64,000 nucleotides of DNA from Rikenellaceae bacterium (GTDB lineage Bacteria; Bacteroidota; Bacteroidia; Bacteroidales; Rikenellaceae). Shown one piece after another: positions 8,483 to 19,760 of this stretch. Location of the stretch: assembly GCA_015060045.1 (NCBI GenBank), contig SUZH01000002.1, positions 1-64,000 of the forward strand, in the 5' to 3' direction. A program made the translations under genes and the position numbers. Below the pieces are notes generated by a model. It worked only from the letters and a program-made list of their open reading frames with translations. It was not told where the DNA came from and did not search any database. Numbering within the stretch: the first letter of the stretch is position 1; each line of letters starts with the position of its first letter.

Positions 8483-11170
8483 GTGAACGAAACGAAAGCA
8501 GATAAAGCAAAACCCGTCAAGCGCGTGAAGACCCCTTTGATGGATCAATACTATGCAGCCAAGGCTGCCTATCCCGATGCCATCATGCTCTTCCGTGTGG
8601 GCGACTTCTACGAAACCTTTGGTGAGGATGCCATCAAGACGAGCGGTATTCTCGGCATCACGCTGACGCGTCGCGCCAACGGCACGGCCTCGCATGTCGA
8701 GCTGGCCGGATTTCCGTACCATGCCATTGATACCTACCTGCCGAAACTCGTGCGGGCGGGCGAACGTGTGGCTATCTGCGAGCAGTTGGAGGACCCGAAA
8801 CTGGTCAAAGGCCTCGTGAAGCGTGGCGTGACGGAGCTGATTACCCCGGGCGTGGTGTTACAGGATAACATCCTCACGAACAAGGAGAATACCTTCCTCG
8901 CCTCGGTCTATTTCGGCAAGCAGCTCACGGGTGTTTCGTTCCTCGATATCTCGACGGGCGAATTTTATGTGGCCGAGGGTTCGGATGCCTATGTTGATAA
9001 GTTGCTCTCGAACCTGCAACCCAAAGAGGTGGTCTATCAGCGTGCTGCGGAGGATCGTTTCAAATCCTCGTTCGGTGTGCGCTACTACACCTATCGCCTC
9101 GACGAGTGGGTCTTCTCGGAGGATGTCTGCCGCGAGAAGCTCTGCCGCCAGTTCGGTACGCCGACCCTGAAGGGTTTTGGTGTCGATCACATGTCGGCTG
9201 GATTGTCGGCCGCCGGCTCGATTCTACACTACCTGGAGATGACCGAGCACCGTCAAACCGACCATCTGCGCTCAATCTCGCGCCTCGATTCGGAGGATTC
9301 CGTGTGGATCGACAAATTCTCGATCGCCAACCTCGAACTCTTCTCGTCGAATGGTGGGGGACGGCGCACCTCGTTTGCCGATGTCATTGACCGCACGCTG
9401 ACCCCGATGGGTGGCCGTCTGCTGAAGCGCTGGATCGCCATGCCGTTACGCAAGGTGCGCGAGATCGAGGCGCGCCATGAGGTGGTCGAGGTCTTCGTCA
9501 AGGATGTCGAGCTGCACGAGGCGCTCACGGATCAGATCGCCCGCGTAGGCGACCTGGAGCGCATTGCTTCGCGTATTGCTGCAGCGCGTGTCCTGCCCCG
9601 CGAGTTGGTGCAGCTCAAGCACTCGCTCACGGCCGTCGAAATGCTCAAGGCGTTGCTCGACTCGAGCGACCAACAGCCCCTGCATGCACTTTCGGAGGCG
9701 ATTAACCCGATGGCCGAGGTGCGCCAGGAGATTGAGCGGACGATCTATCCCGATCCCGAAACCAACCAGATTCAGAAGGGCGGCATCATCGCCGACGGGG
9801 TCGATCCCGAGCTGGACGACCTGCGCCGCATCGCCCTGCATGGCAAAGATTACCTGATGCAGCTTCAGCAGCGCGAACGCGAGGCTACGGGCATTTCGTC
9901 CCTTAAATTGGGCTACAACAATGTCTTTGGCTACTATATCGAGGTCAGCAACACGCACAAAGATAAAGTTCCCGAAGGGTGGATTCGCAAGCAGACCCTC
10001 ACGAATGCCGAGCGCTACATCACCGAGGAGCTGAAGGAGTACGAGGAGAAGATTCTCGGCGCCGAGGGTCGCATGATCGAGATCGAGCAGCGCATCTATG
10101 GCGCGCTGATTGGGTCGATCGCCTCGTCATTGCAAATCCTGCTACGCAACGCTGCCGTGGTTGCCCGCATCGACTGCCTGCAATCCTTCGCCATGCTGGC
10201 CCGCCAGCGTCGTTATGTGCGCCCAACGCTCGACGACGGTAAGCGCATCGAGATCAAGCAGGGCCGGCACCCCGTGCTCGAGACGCTGATGCCCGTGGGG
10301 GAGGAGTATATCCCGAACGACATCATGCTCGATGATGACGATCAGCAGATTATCATGATCACGGGTCCCAACATGTCGGGTAAGTCGGCCCTATTGCGCC
10401 AGACAGCACTCATCGTGCTGATGGCCCAGATGGGTTCGTTTGTGCCCGCCAAGGCGGCCCATATCGGCGTGGTGGATAAGATTTTTACCCGTGTGGGTGC
10501 TTCGGATAATATCTCGCAAGGCGAATCGACCTTCATGGTCGAGATGCTGGAGTCGGCCGGCATCCTGAATAATATTTCGGATCGCTCGTTGGTGCTCCTC
10601 GATGAGATCGGGCGCGGTACGAGCACCTACGACGGCATCTCGATTGCCTGGGCGATGGTGGAGTACCTGCACAACCATCCTACGGCGCGCGCCAAGACCC
10701 TCTTTGCCACGCACTACCATGAGCTGAACGAGATGACCAACATGTGTCCCCGTGTGAAGAATTACCATGTTTCGGTACGTGAGGTGAATGGCACGATTGT
10801 CTTCCTGCGCAAGCTCGAAAAGGGTGGTACGGAGCACTCGTTCGGTATCCATGTGGCTCGTCTGGCGGGTATGCCTGCCTCAATAGTAAAACGTGCCGAG
10901 GATATCCTGCAAAACCTCGAAACGGTATATGGCAAGAGTGAAATTGTCCCCTCGAAGAGCCTCAAGGAGCGCAATAAGCGCGCTTCGCAGGCAGTTCGCC
11001 AAGCGGCCGAGCAACCCGAACCGCAGTCGATGCAACTCTCGATGTTCCAGCTCGACGACCCCGTGTTGGTGCAGATTCGCGACCAAATCAAAGGCTTGGA
11101 TATCAACTCCCTGACCCCGCTCGAGGCGCTCAACAAACTGAACGAAATCAAAAAGATTACCGGAATATAA
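8483..11170 (+). CDS. mutS: DNA mismatch repair protein MutS
   Basis: The 895-residue protein recognises mismatches and small loops and signals to MutL. The mismatch-wedge motif DFYETF is at 41-46 (F42 and E44 contact the mispair). The ABC-type ATPase has Walker A GPNMSGKS at 628-635 and Walker B LLDEIGRGTST with D707 and E708. Length and domain order match MutS1 of Bacteroidetes. Translation starts at GTG, the only start that leaves the conserved N-terminal domain intact with a short leader. No mutL is nearby. A terminator follows directly. Confidence 0.97.
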   Translation: MNETKADKAKPVKRVKTPLMDQYYAAKAAYPDAIMLFRVGDFYETFGEDAIKTSGILGITLTRRANGTASHVELAGFPYHAIDTYLPKLVRAGERVAICEQLEDPKLVKGLVKRGVTELITPGVVLQDNILTNKENTFLASVYFGKQLTGVSFLDISTGEFYVAEGSDAYVDKLLSNLQPKEVVYQRAAEDRFKSSFGVRYYTYRLDEWVFSEDVCREKLCRQFGTPTLKGFGVDHMSAGLSAAGSILHYLEMTEHRQTDHLRSISRLDSEDSVWIDKFSIANLELFSSNGGGRRTSFADVIDRTLTPMGGRLLKRWIAMPLRKVREIEARHEVVEVFVKDVELHEALTDQIARVGDLERIASRIAAARVLPRELVQLKHSLTAVEMLKALLDSSDQQPLHALSEAINPMAEVRQEIERTIYPDPETNQIQKGGIIADGVDPELDDLRRIALHGKDYLMQLQQREREATGISSLKLGYNNVFGYYIEVSNTHKDKVPEGWIRKQTLTNAERYITEELKEYEEKILGAEGRMIEIEQRIYGALIGSIASSLQILLRNAAVVARIDCLQSFAMLARQRRYVRPTLDDGKRIEIKQGRHPVLETLMPVGEEYIPNDIMLDDDDQQIIMITGPNMSGKSALLRQTALIVLMAQMGSFVPAKAAHIGVVDKIFTRVGASDNISQGESTFMVEMLESAGILNNISDRSLVLLDEIGRGTSTYDGISIAWAMVEYLHNHPTARAKTLFATHYHELNEMTNMCPRVKNYHVSVREVNGTIVFLRKLEKGGTEHSFGIHVARLAGMPASIVKRAEDILQNLETVYGKSEIVPSKSLKERNKRASQAVRQAAEQPEPQSMQLSMFQLDDPVLVQIRDQIKGLDINSLTPLEALNKLNEIKKITGI

Positions 11171-11175
11171 ATAGT

Positions 11176-11203
11176 AAGGCCGCCCTTCGGGACGGCTTTT
11201 TTT
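11176..11203 (+). terminator. mutS terminator
   Basis: A GC-rich hairpin (GCCGCCC-TTCG-GGACGGC, one internal mismatch, stable TTCG tetraloop) is followed by seven or more T. It begins a few bases after the mutS stop. Confidence 0.88.
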
Positions 11204-11213
11204 GCACAAAATT

Positions 11214-11229
11214 AACGATAAACGATAAA
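11214..11229 (+). repeat. operator-like repeat, copy 1
   Basis: AACGATAAACGATAAA is a tandem 7-nt unit (AACGATA twice). It lies 15 nt upstream of the -33 box of the DUF2975/XRE promoter. An identical 16-nt copy lies at 11279-11294. Confidence 0.8.
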
Positions 11230-11244
11230 AAAATAACGAAAAAG

Positions 11245-11276
11245 TTTGGAAGTTCGAGATTTGTTATTACTTTTGC
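11245..11276 (+). promoter_or_regulatory. promoter of the DUF2975-XRE operon
   Basis: TTTG (11245-11248), a 19-nt spacer, and TACTTTTGC (11268-11276) make an exact match to the Bacteroidetes primary sigma promoter. Transcription should start near 11283, inside the second copy of the flanking repeat. Confidence 0.85.
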
Positions 11277-11278
11277 AT

Positions 11279-11294
11279 AACGATAAACGATAAA
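11279..11294 (+). repeat. operator-like repeat, copy 2
   Basis: This is an identical copy of AACGATAAACGATAAA, beginning three bases after the -7 box and covering the expected transcription start. A degenerate further unit (AATGATAAAC) lies at 11300-11309. Its position suits repression by the XRE protein encoded in the same operon. Confidence 0.8.
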
Positions 11295-11336
11295 TTATTA
11301 ATGATAAACTTCACGAACCATTAAAACCGTTATGCT

Positions 11337-12020
11337 ATGAAAATTTCGAAATCCACGCAGCGCCGCATCATCGCACTCTTTGTGTTAGTCAGTTTGATGT
11401 TTGTGCCCGATTTGATACTTTCGGTTGTGCATGTCGTTCTTGACAAGGATTGGCGCACGAAAAACAATGTTACTTTTATTGGTACGGTGGACGTTACGCG
11501 ACCGAGCTATATGCTTGACGATGGCAAACAGAACTGCTACGCCCCGATTGTTGTCCGTCCGGCAACTGCCGATGAGCCTGCCATTATGGTCGAACCGTCG
11601 GAATACGTTGTGTACGCCACGGAAGGCGATTATAAGATCGACACTGCAGCCAATCGTGTGCGTAAAGTGATGTTGAGTATCTCTATGGTTGTGATTTTTG
11701 CCTTGACTGTACTGCTCTTAATGATTATCTACCAAGCAATCAAGGGTTTCCAGACGGGCGAATTTTTTACGCAAAAGTCGGTTGTTATGGTGCGTGTGAT
11801 GGCTGCGCTCTATTTTGTAGGCAGTCTGGTTTGGTCGAATTTTGGCGCATTAGAGGCGCGTGTCGCATCGGAATTTTGCGGTACGTTATGTGCTGAAAGT
11901 TTGGGCGGAGCATTCGTGCTGAATACCAATTCGATATTGATTCCGCTTGTAATGTTGATTCTCGCCGAGTTGATGAATATTGCTCACATGCTGAATGAAG
12001 AGGAGAGTGCAACCCTGTAA
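11337..12020 (+). CDS. DUF2975 family membrane protein
   Basis: The 227-residue protein has four hydrophobic segments at about residues 10-34, 110-134, 150-172 and 195-214, with an extracytoplasmic stretch between the first two. Layout and partner match DUF2975 proteins, which are paired with a small XRE regulator in many bacteria (for example YoaS with YozG in Bacillus). The XRE gene begins 14 nt downstream. Biochemical function is unknown. The pair is plausibly an autoregulated membrane sensor/regulator unit. Base composition is somewhat more AT-rich than the flanking housekeeping genes. Confidence 0.78.
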   Translation: MKISKSTQRRIIALFVLVSLMFVPDLILSVVHVVLDKDWRTKNNVTFIGTVDVTRPSYMLDDGKQNCYAPIVVRPATADEPAIMVEPSEYVVYATEGDYKIDTAANRVRKVMLSISMVVIFALTVLLLMIIYQAIKGFQTGEFFTQKSVVMVRVMAALYFVGSLVWSNFGALEARVASEFCGTLCAESLGGAFVLNTNSILIPLVMLILAELMNIAHMLNEEESATL

Positions 12021-12034
12021 ATGAGTGTAAAGCT

Positions 12035-12262
12035 ATGATAGTAACTAATTTAGATGTAATGCTTGCGCGACGCAAGATGTCGTTGCAGGAGCTTTCCGAG
12101 CGCATTGGTATTTCGGTTGTGAACCTCTCGAAACTCAAAACGGGCAAGGTGCGCGCGATCCGTTTTTCAACCCTCGATGCGATTTGTCGGGCGCTCGATT
12201 GTCAGACGGGGGATATCCTCGAATTTCGTCCCGATCAACCCGAACCTGATGCTGAATGTTGA
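12035..12262 (+). CDS. XRE-family HTH regulator, YozG-like
   Basis: The 75-residue protein is essentially a single Cro/CI-type helix-turn-helix. The recognition region includes LSERIGISVVNLSKLKTGK (about 19-37), followed by the conserved FSTLDAICRALDCQTGDIL block, which is typical of small YozG-type regulators. It most likely binds DNA as a dimer and represses its own operon. The two identical repeats around the upstream promoter are the obvious candidate operators, though this is inference. It is cotranscribed with the DUF2975 gene. Confidence 0.9.
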   Translation: MIVTNLDVMLARRKMSLQELSERIGISVVNLSKLKTGKVRAIRFSTLDAICRALDCQTGDILEFRPDQPEPDAEC

Positions 12263-12275
12263 TTTACCACAAACC

Positions 12276-12308
12276 AAAAAGGCCGCCCGAAACACGGACG
12301 GCCTTTTA
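12276..12308. terminator. bidirectional terminator
   Basis: AAAGGCCG...CGGCCTTT forms a stem with an extended inner part, flanked by A and T tracts. It lies between the convergent XRE gene and udk and can end both transcripts. Confidence 0.85.
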
Positions 12309-12327
12309 TTTTGCTTTTGAGCGAGAT

Positions 12328-12945
12328 TTACTCCTTAATGATCGAGCGGATATTCTCGATCAGCATTGCTACGGCAACCGAGTTGAAGCCGCCCTCAGGA
12401 ATAATCACGTCGGCATGTTTTTTCGACGGCTCGACAAACTCTTCGTGCATCGGCTTGACGGTCGTGGTGTATTGATCAATCACCGACTCCATCGAACGAC
12501 CACGATCCCTCACATCGCGTAAGATTCTACGGGCCAGGCGGATATCTGCATCCGTATCAACGAACACTTTAATATCCATCAGCTCGCGCAACTCACGATT
12601 TTCGAAGATCAGAATACCATCTACGATGATCACCTTCGATGGTTTCACGGCCACCTTCTCATCCGTGCGGTTATGATCCACGAACGAATAGACGGGATGC
12701 TCGATCGCCACGTTGGCCTTCAGCGCCTGGATATGATCGACCAACATGTCGGTATCGAAGGCGGCAGGGTGGTCGTAGTTGAGTTTCGTGCGCTCCTCGT
12801 AGGTCAGCTCGGGATGTGCCTTGTAATAGTAGTCGTGGCAAAGTGTCACAACATCATCCCCGGCGAAGGCCTCCTGCAGTCGCTTCACGAGGGTCGATTT
12901 GCCGGATCCCGTACCACCGGCAACTCCGATTACCGTTACTTTCAT
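12328..12945 (-). CDS. udk: uridine kinase
   Basis: This 205-residue P-loop kinase phosphorylates uridine and cytidine to UMP and CMP in pyrimidine salvage. The P-loop GGTGSGKS is at residues 10-17, followed by the family pattern CHDYYYK and YDHPAAFD. The start at 12945 (MKVTVIGVAGG) puts the P-loop at the standard distance from the N-terminus. An in-frame ATG 16 codons upstream would only add an unconserved extension that runs into the gyrB terminator. Confidence 0.94.
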   Translation of the reverse strand: MKVTVIGVAGGTGSGKSTLVKRLQEAFAGDDVVTLCHDYYYKAHPELTYEERTKLNYDHPAAFDTDMLVDHIQALKANVAIEHPVYSFVDHNRTDEKVAVKPSKVIIVDGILIFENRELRELMDIKVFVDTDADIRLARRILRDVRDRGRSMESVIDQYTTTVKPMHEEFVEPSKKHADVIIPEGGFNSVAVAMLIENIRSIIKE

Positions 12946-12965
12946 GGTGTTAGTCGTTTTGATTA

Positions 12966-12997
12966 TAAAAAAAGTGTGCCCGGTTGAGCACACTTTT
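12966..12997 (-). terminator. gyrB terminator
   Basis: On the minus strand, AAAAGTGTGC and GCACACTTTT form a 10-bp stem with an 8-nt loop, followed by a T run. It lies just after the gyrB stop codon and before udk. Confidence 0.88.
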
Positions 12998-13007
12998 AAG
13001 TATTCTA

Positions 13008-15814
<2,807 letters not shown>

Positions 15815-15841
15815 GCTCGCCGTGTTTTGCTGTTCTGAAAG

Positions 15842-15850
15842 CCAAAGATA
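15842..15850 (-). promoter_or_regulatory. -7-like box of ftsE
   Basis: The minus strand reads TATCTTTGG, matching TAnnTTTG with G instead of a pyrimidine at the last position, 28 nt upstream of the ftsE start. No -33 TTTG is at proper spacing. Confidence 0.4.
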
Positions 15851-15860
15851 CGAAAAATAA

Positions 15861-15892
15861 TTTGTTTTCCGTTCGAATTGCACTATCTTTGC
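15861..15892 (+). promoter_or_regulatory. ssrA: ssrA promoter
   Basis: TTTG (15861-15864), 19 nt, and TATCTTTGC (15884-15892) match the consensus fully. The predicted start near 15899 gives a precursor with about 29 nt to remove from the 5' end of mature tmRNA. Confidence 0.85.
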
Positions 15893-15927
15893 CGATGATT
15901 TACGACAACCTTTGTCGCTCAAGAATT

Positions 15928-16382
<455 letters not shown>

Positions 16383-16389
<7 letters not shown>

Positions 16390-16401
16390 AGGATCCGCCA
16401 C
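16383..16401 (+). other. second hairpin competing with the tmRNA hairpin
   Basis: GTGGCGGA (16383-16390) pairs with TCCGCCAC (16394-16401) around a 3-nt loop. The same GTGGCGG strand also pairs with CCGCCAC at the tmRNA 3' end, so the two hairpins are mutually exclusive. Confidence 0.6.
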
Positions 16402-16517
16402 TTATATTGACAATCCACCCAAACCCTCCTTTGATAAGGAGGGCTTACGCCATTAGAGAAGAAATTTGGCGCGCCTTATCCAAAATCAGTAGCCCCAGTG
16501 GGCTCAGTGGCCTCAAA
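16402..16517. other. non-coding region with short dyads
   Basis: No credible gene was found. Visible structure comprises CCCTCCTT-TGAT-AAGGAGGG (16424-16443), a palindrome GGCGCGCC near 16467, and AGCCC-CAGT-GGGCT near 16490-16503. It may be a remnant of a small dispersed repeat, but only one copy is present in this window. Confidence 0.5.
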
Positions 16518-16550
16518 TAAAAAAGCCTATCGTTTCGATAGGCTTTGTAT
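16518..16550. terminator. bidirectional terminator
   Basis: AAAGCCTATCG (16522-16532) and CGATAGGCTTT (16536-16546) form an 11-bp perfect stem with a TTT loop, flanked by A and T tracts. It lies at the 3' end of the DUF1593 gene and behind the ssrA region. Confidence 0.88.
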
Positions 16551-16554
16551 TAAG

Positions 16555-17913
16555 TTATTTGACCGTTACGATCACACGCGCGTAGTGGGTGAGTTTTGGA
16601 GTACCGTTGTCGGTCACCTCACAAATAAATTGCAGCGTATCACCCGATGTAGCATCTGAAGGGACAACAAATGTTGCCTCGGCCTTATCGGCATTCTCAA
16701 TCGCCACCTTACCGGCATAACTATCAGCCTCGGCATACTGCCACCAGCGAAACGTGAGTCGATCGCCATCGGGGTCTGTTGTGCGGCGAGCATCGAGCGT
16801 CACCTCTCGCCCCATGCTTTTCGTGAGCTCTTTTTTGTGCGATAACTTAACCACAGGAGCATGGTTTGCCTCCTCGTAGGACTTTACACACCAATCGGCA
16901 CGAGCTGCCCAATCGTTTTGCACAGCAACGAGCCAACGTTGGAAGACATAGTGTGTATCCAATACGCCATTATTCCAATCCTTGCCATCCTGCAGGTGGT
17001 TTCCTTTGCGGAATTCGGGACGACCGCCCCAGCCACCTAATGTGTAGTCGAGGTGCTGCTCCAGACCGTTGTTGATGAGGGGCATGTAGGAGGGGGTATC
17101 GCCCTCGCTCGTGTAGGCCTGCGGATAGGCGGCACATAGCGGGCCGTGACCCTCTTTGATATGCTCATTGAGCCACGGCTTATCCATAATCTCCTGCAAC
17201 TCCTTCGGGTTTTTGCTCAAGCGATTCTTGAAATAGTAATCGACGCTCATATAGTCCCACACATAGCGCCAGGCACCGTCACGATCGGGGGCTCCCGATT
17301 CGTAGATGTAGATCTCGGGCAAATTCTCCTCGATCCACTTACCGCCGCCATCCTGGTACCAAATGCAGTACAGGCGCGCCTTCTTCACGGCACGTTGCCA
17401 CTCTCTCTCCGTGTAGTGCTCCTTGATTTGCCACAAGGCGTTTGCCTGCGTGTTGGCACCGCCCCAGGCCAGGATGTGCACCGGGCGCGGATCGTCATCC
17501 AAGAGCGTGCGGATAATGAGTTGCGCGCCCTCACTGTCCGAGAGTAGGGGCGGAGCTTTGTGCAGGTCGGCACGATTCTCGTTCCCGACCGCTATCACCT
17601 GCAATAACTCCTCGGCATCGGGGTAGTCGGGGTTGTGCTTGCGCAAATTGGGTAGCACCTCCTTGTAGTAGGCAATCTGCTCTTCGATCCAACGCTCCTT
17701 GCTGTGGCCATCCTTCTGCACGCCATTGACCTGCACGATACCCGCCACATCATAATCCGAGGCGTACATCAGGAAACGCACCATCGAACTACGATCGTCG
17801 ATTTCGCCATCCGTGGTGACAATCACGCGCGGTTTCTCAACCCTATGAGCGCCAACTTGCCACGGCGTAAGAGCCGTGGCAAGCAACCATAAAACAGTCA
17901 GCAAATATTTCAT
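16555..17913 (-). CDS. DUF1593 protein, nucleoside hydrolase-like, secreted
   Basis: The 452-residue protein has a signal peptide (about 1-22) and an N-terminal domain beginning RVIVTTDGEIDDRSSMVRFL (within residues 31-50). The Asp cluster recalls the calcium site of nucleoside hydrolases, the fold reported for DUF1593. A C-terminal Ig-like domain contains DPDGDRLTFRWWQY and ends in an ARVIVTVK strand. The substrate is unknown. It starts 5 nt after the pectate lyase gene on the same strand, so the two are probably expressed together for plant glycan use. The start at 17913 gives a proper signal peptide. Confidence 0.8.
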   Translation of the reverse strand: MKYLLTVLWLLATALTPWQVGAHRVEKPRVIVTTDGEIDDRSSMVRFLMYASDYDVAGIVQVNGVQKDGHSKERWIEEQIAYYKEVLPNLRKHNPDYPDAEELLQVIAVGNENRADLHKAPPLLSDSEGAQLIIRTLLDDDPRPVHILAWGGANTQANALWQIKEHYTEREWQRAVKKARLYCIWYQDGGGKWIEENLPEIYIYESGAPDRDGAWRYVWDYMSVDYYFKNRLSKNPKELQEIMDKPWLNEHIKEGHGPLCAAYPQAYTSEGDTPSYMPLINNGLEQHLDYTLGGWGGRPEFRKGNHLQDGKDWNNGVLDTHYVFQRWLVAVQNDWAARADWCVKSYEEANHAPVVKLSHKKELTKSMGREVTLDARRTTDPDGDRLTFRWWQYAEADSYAGKVAIENADKAEATFVVPSDATSGDTLQFICEVTDNGTPKLTHYARVIVTVK

Positions 17914-17918
17914 AAACA

Positions 17919-19562
17919 CTATTGGCGATCCAGGTATTGGATCATCAGCATCATATTCTCGATGTAGGTGCGGACCGAAATACACATCACGGGCTCTTTG
18001 GCCGAATAGGGCGACGTATCATACTCATCACCCACGTAGGTCGTGGTGTATTCACGCGTCGTACTCGGCGTCGTATCGGTGCAGGGTTTGTACGGGTTCG
18101 AGGTCTGGCTGATCGGCGTTAACCAATAACCCTCCTCGGTCATTGCGCCAATCAACTCACGGATGCGCTCCAACGAAGGCTGGCGAACGGGCATGCCCCA
18201 CACTTGACGAACGCGCGTATAGTACTTCTTGAGGGGCACCAAACCGTTATTCAGGAAGGGCGAATCCTTTGCCAACTCCTCCTTCGGGATCTGTTTTACC
18301 GCCTCAAAAGCCTCGCGCAGCGCCTTCGGGTTTACGCTCGTGAACGAGCCGTAGTGCGCCAGCGTACCTTCGGGATTCTGATCGTAGAAGTAGCGTCCGT
18401 TGTAGACATTCGAGCCCTCACGGTGTACAAACTGCGGTTCGCCGGTCTCGGGATGGATGAAACGGGCAGCTATAAACGAATCCGAATTAGGACCGCTACG
18501 ACGGCGAGCGGCAAGACCGCCACGCTCGATCAGCTCCTGGGGCAGAGCCAAAGTCTCAAGGTAATCAATTGCTGCGGGAATACCGATCAGGAAGCGCGAA
18601 TCGCCCGTCAGTTTATAGTACTCCATCAAGAGGTGTACCATTTCGCTCGTGGTGCTCGTATTGATAGCGCGTGGCTCATAAGAACGAGCATGTGCAGGCT
18701 TCAGATCCTCGACCGTATATTGATCGGCCCAACCGGCGTAGGGCGCACCTTGCTGCAGGGTGGGGATCAGGTACATGGCGCGCAGAATCGGCTCTTTGAG
18801 GTTCTGCATGCCGAGTGCCTGGTAGCACTGCGTCAGGAAATCGATGATGCCTGGGATCACGTCGTCGTTAAGCGTGATAAAAGACGAGTAGTCGGCCTTA
18901 CCCTGGAAGGGGTGGTCGTAGCGTAACGGATAGCGCTGCGGCCAGCCACCGATCGGGTACTGACTCTCAAGGGCAAAGTTGATCACCTTCTCCAGTGCCG
19001 GACGATAGGTCGGATCGTCCTTCTCGACGTAGATGCGAAGCAGGAATTTGGCAGCTTCCATCGTGCCGCCATCATCGTAAGTGGCGTTACCGTAATAGTG
19101 CTGGAACTCCTCCAAGCGCCAACCTGCCTTGCCGATGGTCGAGTACCACTCCTTGAGCGAATTCTCGCCGGCGAAGTCGAAGACGTAGTTCCAACCGCCA
19201 CACGGTAGCTGGCCCCAAATCAGGGCATTGGCTACGCGCTTGGCCTGCTCGTAGTAATATTCATCACCCGTACAGTGGTAAGCATCAAGCAGCAGGTGTC
19301 CCACCGAAGGCGTTCCGGGAGGCTGAATCCAGATCATGGTGCGCTTGGCCTCCATTTCACCCCATTGACGCGAAAAGTCGGGCAGATAATTCCACACGAA
19401 ACCGCCATTGTAGCTCACTTTATCCATCATGAACTCGGTAGCTTGGCGCATAGCCTTGCGTACCTCCTCATCGGGTGTTTGTTTGGGTTTGGCTGTGGCG
19501 GTCGATAACAGTAAGGTGGCGATCAGCAGACTTACTGTCGATTTGAACGTCGAAACTGACAT
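17919..19562 (-). CDS. PL10-type pectate lyase, secreted
   Basis: The 547-residue protein has an N-terminal signal peptide (about 1-24). The family PL10 signature is recognisable in GGWPQRYP, followed by SSFITLNDDVIPGIIDFL and GWADQYTVEDLKPAHARSYEP. PL10 enzymes cleave polygalacturonate by beta-elimination in an (alpha/alpha) toroid. The region C-terminal to that core, with a DEYDTSPYSAKEPVMCISVRTYIEN-like segment, is longer than in small PL10 enzymes. It is the first gene of a two-gene operon with a DUF1593 protein. No SusC/SusD or other pectinases are nearby, so this is not a full utilisation locus. Confidence 0.8.
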   Translation of the reverse strand: MSVSTFKSTVSLLIATLLLSTATAKPKQTPDEEVRKAMRQATEFMMDKVSYNGGFVWNYLPDFSRQWGEMEAKRTMIWIQPPGTPSVGHLLLDAYHCTGDEYYYEQAKRVANALIWGQLPCGGWNYVFDFAGENSLKEWYSTIGKAGWRLEEFQHYYGNATYDDGGTMEAAKFLLRIYVEKDDPTYRPALEKVINFALESQYPIGGWPQRYPLRYDHPFQGKADYSSFITLNDDVIPGIIDFLTQCYQALGMQNLKEPILRAMYLIPTLQQGAPYAGWADQYTVEDLKPAHARSYEPRAINTSTTSEMVHLLMEYYKLTGDSRFLIGIPAAIDYLETLALPQELIERGGLAARRRSGPNSDSFIAARFIHPETGEPQFVHREGSNVYNGRYFYDQNPEGTLAHYGSFTSVNPKALREAFEAVKQIPKEELAKDSPFLNNGLVPLKKYYTRVRQVWGMPVRQPSLERIRELIGAMTEEGYWLTPISQTSNPYKPCTDTTPSTTREYTTTYVGDEYDTSPYSAKEPVMCISVRTYIENMMLMIQYLDRQ

Positions 19563-19702
19563 AAATAAAGTTGTTTTAAGTTGTGTAGTTGGTTAGTTAG
19601 GTAAATATAGTAATAATTCTCCGAACTACCACCTTTTTAGTCCACAAAGTTTTTCTTTTCAAGGCGAATCGCCGAAAAAGCAGGCTGAAACGCCAAAAGA
19701 TA

Positions 19703-19734
19703 TTGCGCTTTCGGACGAAAAAATCTATCTTTGT
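19703..19734 (+). promoter_or_regulatory. purT promoter
   Basis: TATCTTTGT (19726-19734) matches the -7 consensus. A near -33 box lies 20 nt upstream (TTG at 19703-19705, with A rather than T before it). The predicted start near 19741 leaves a leader of about 20 nt. The rest of the 19563-19702 gap shows no gene. Confidence 0.6.
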
Positions 19735-19760
19735 GCAACGAAACTTAAAATCAACCCAAT

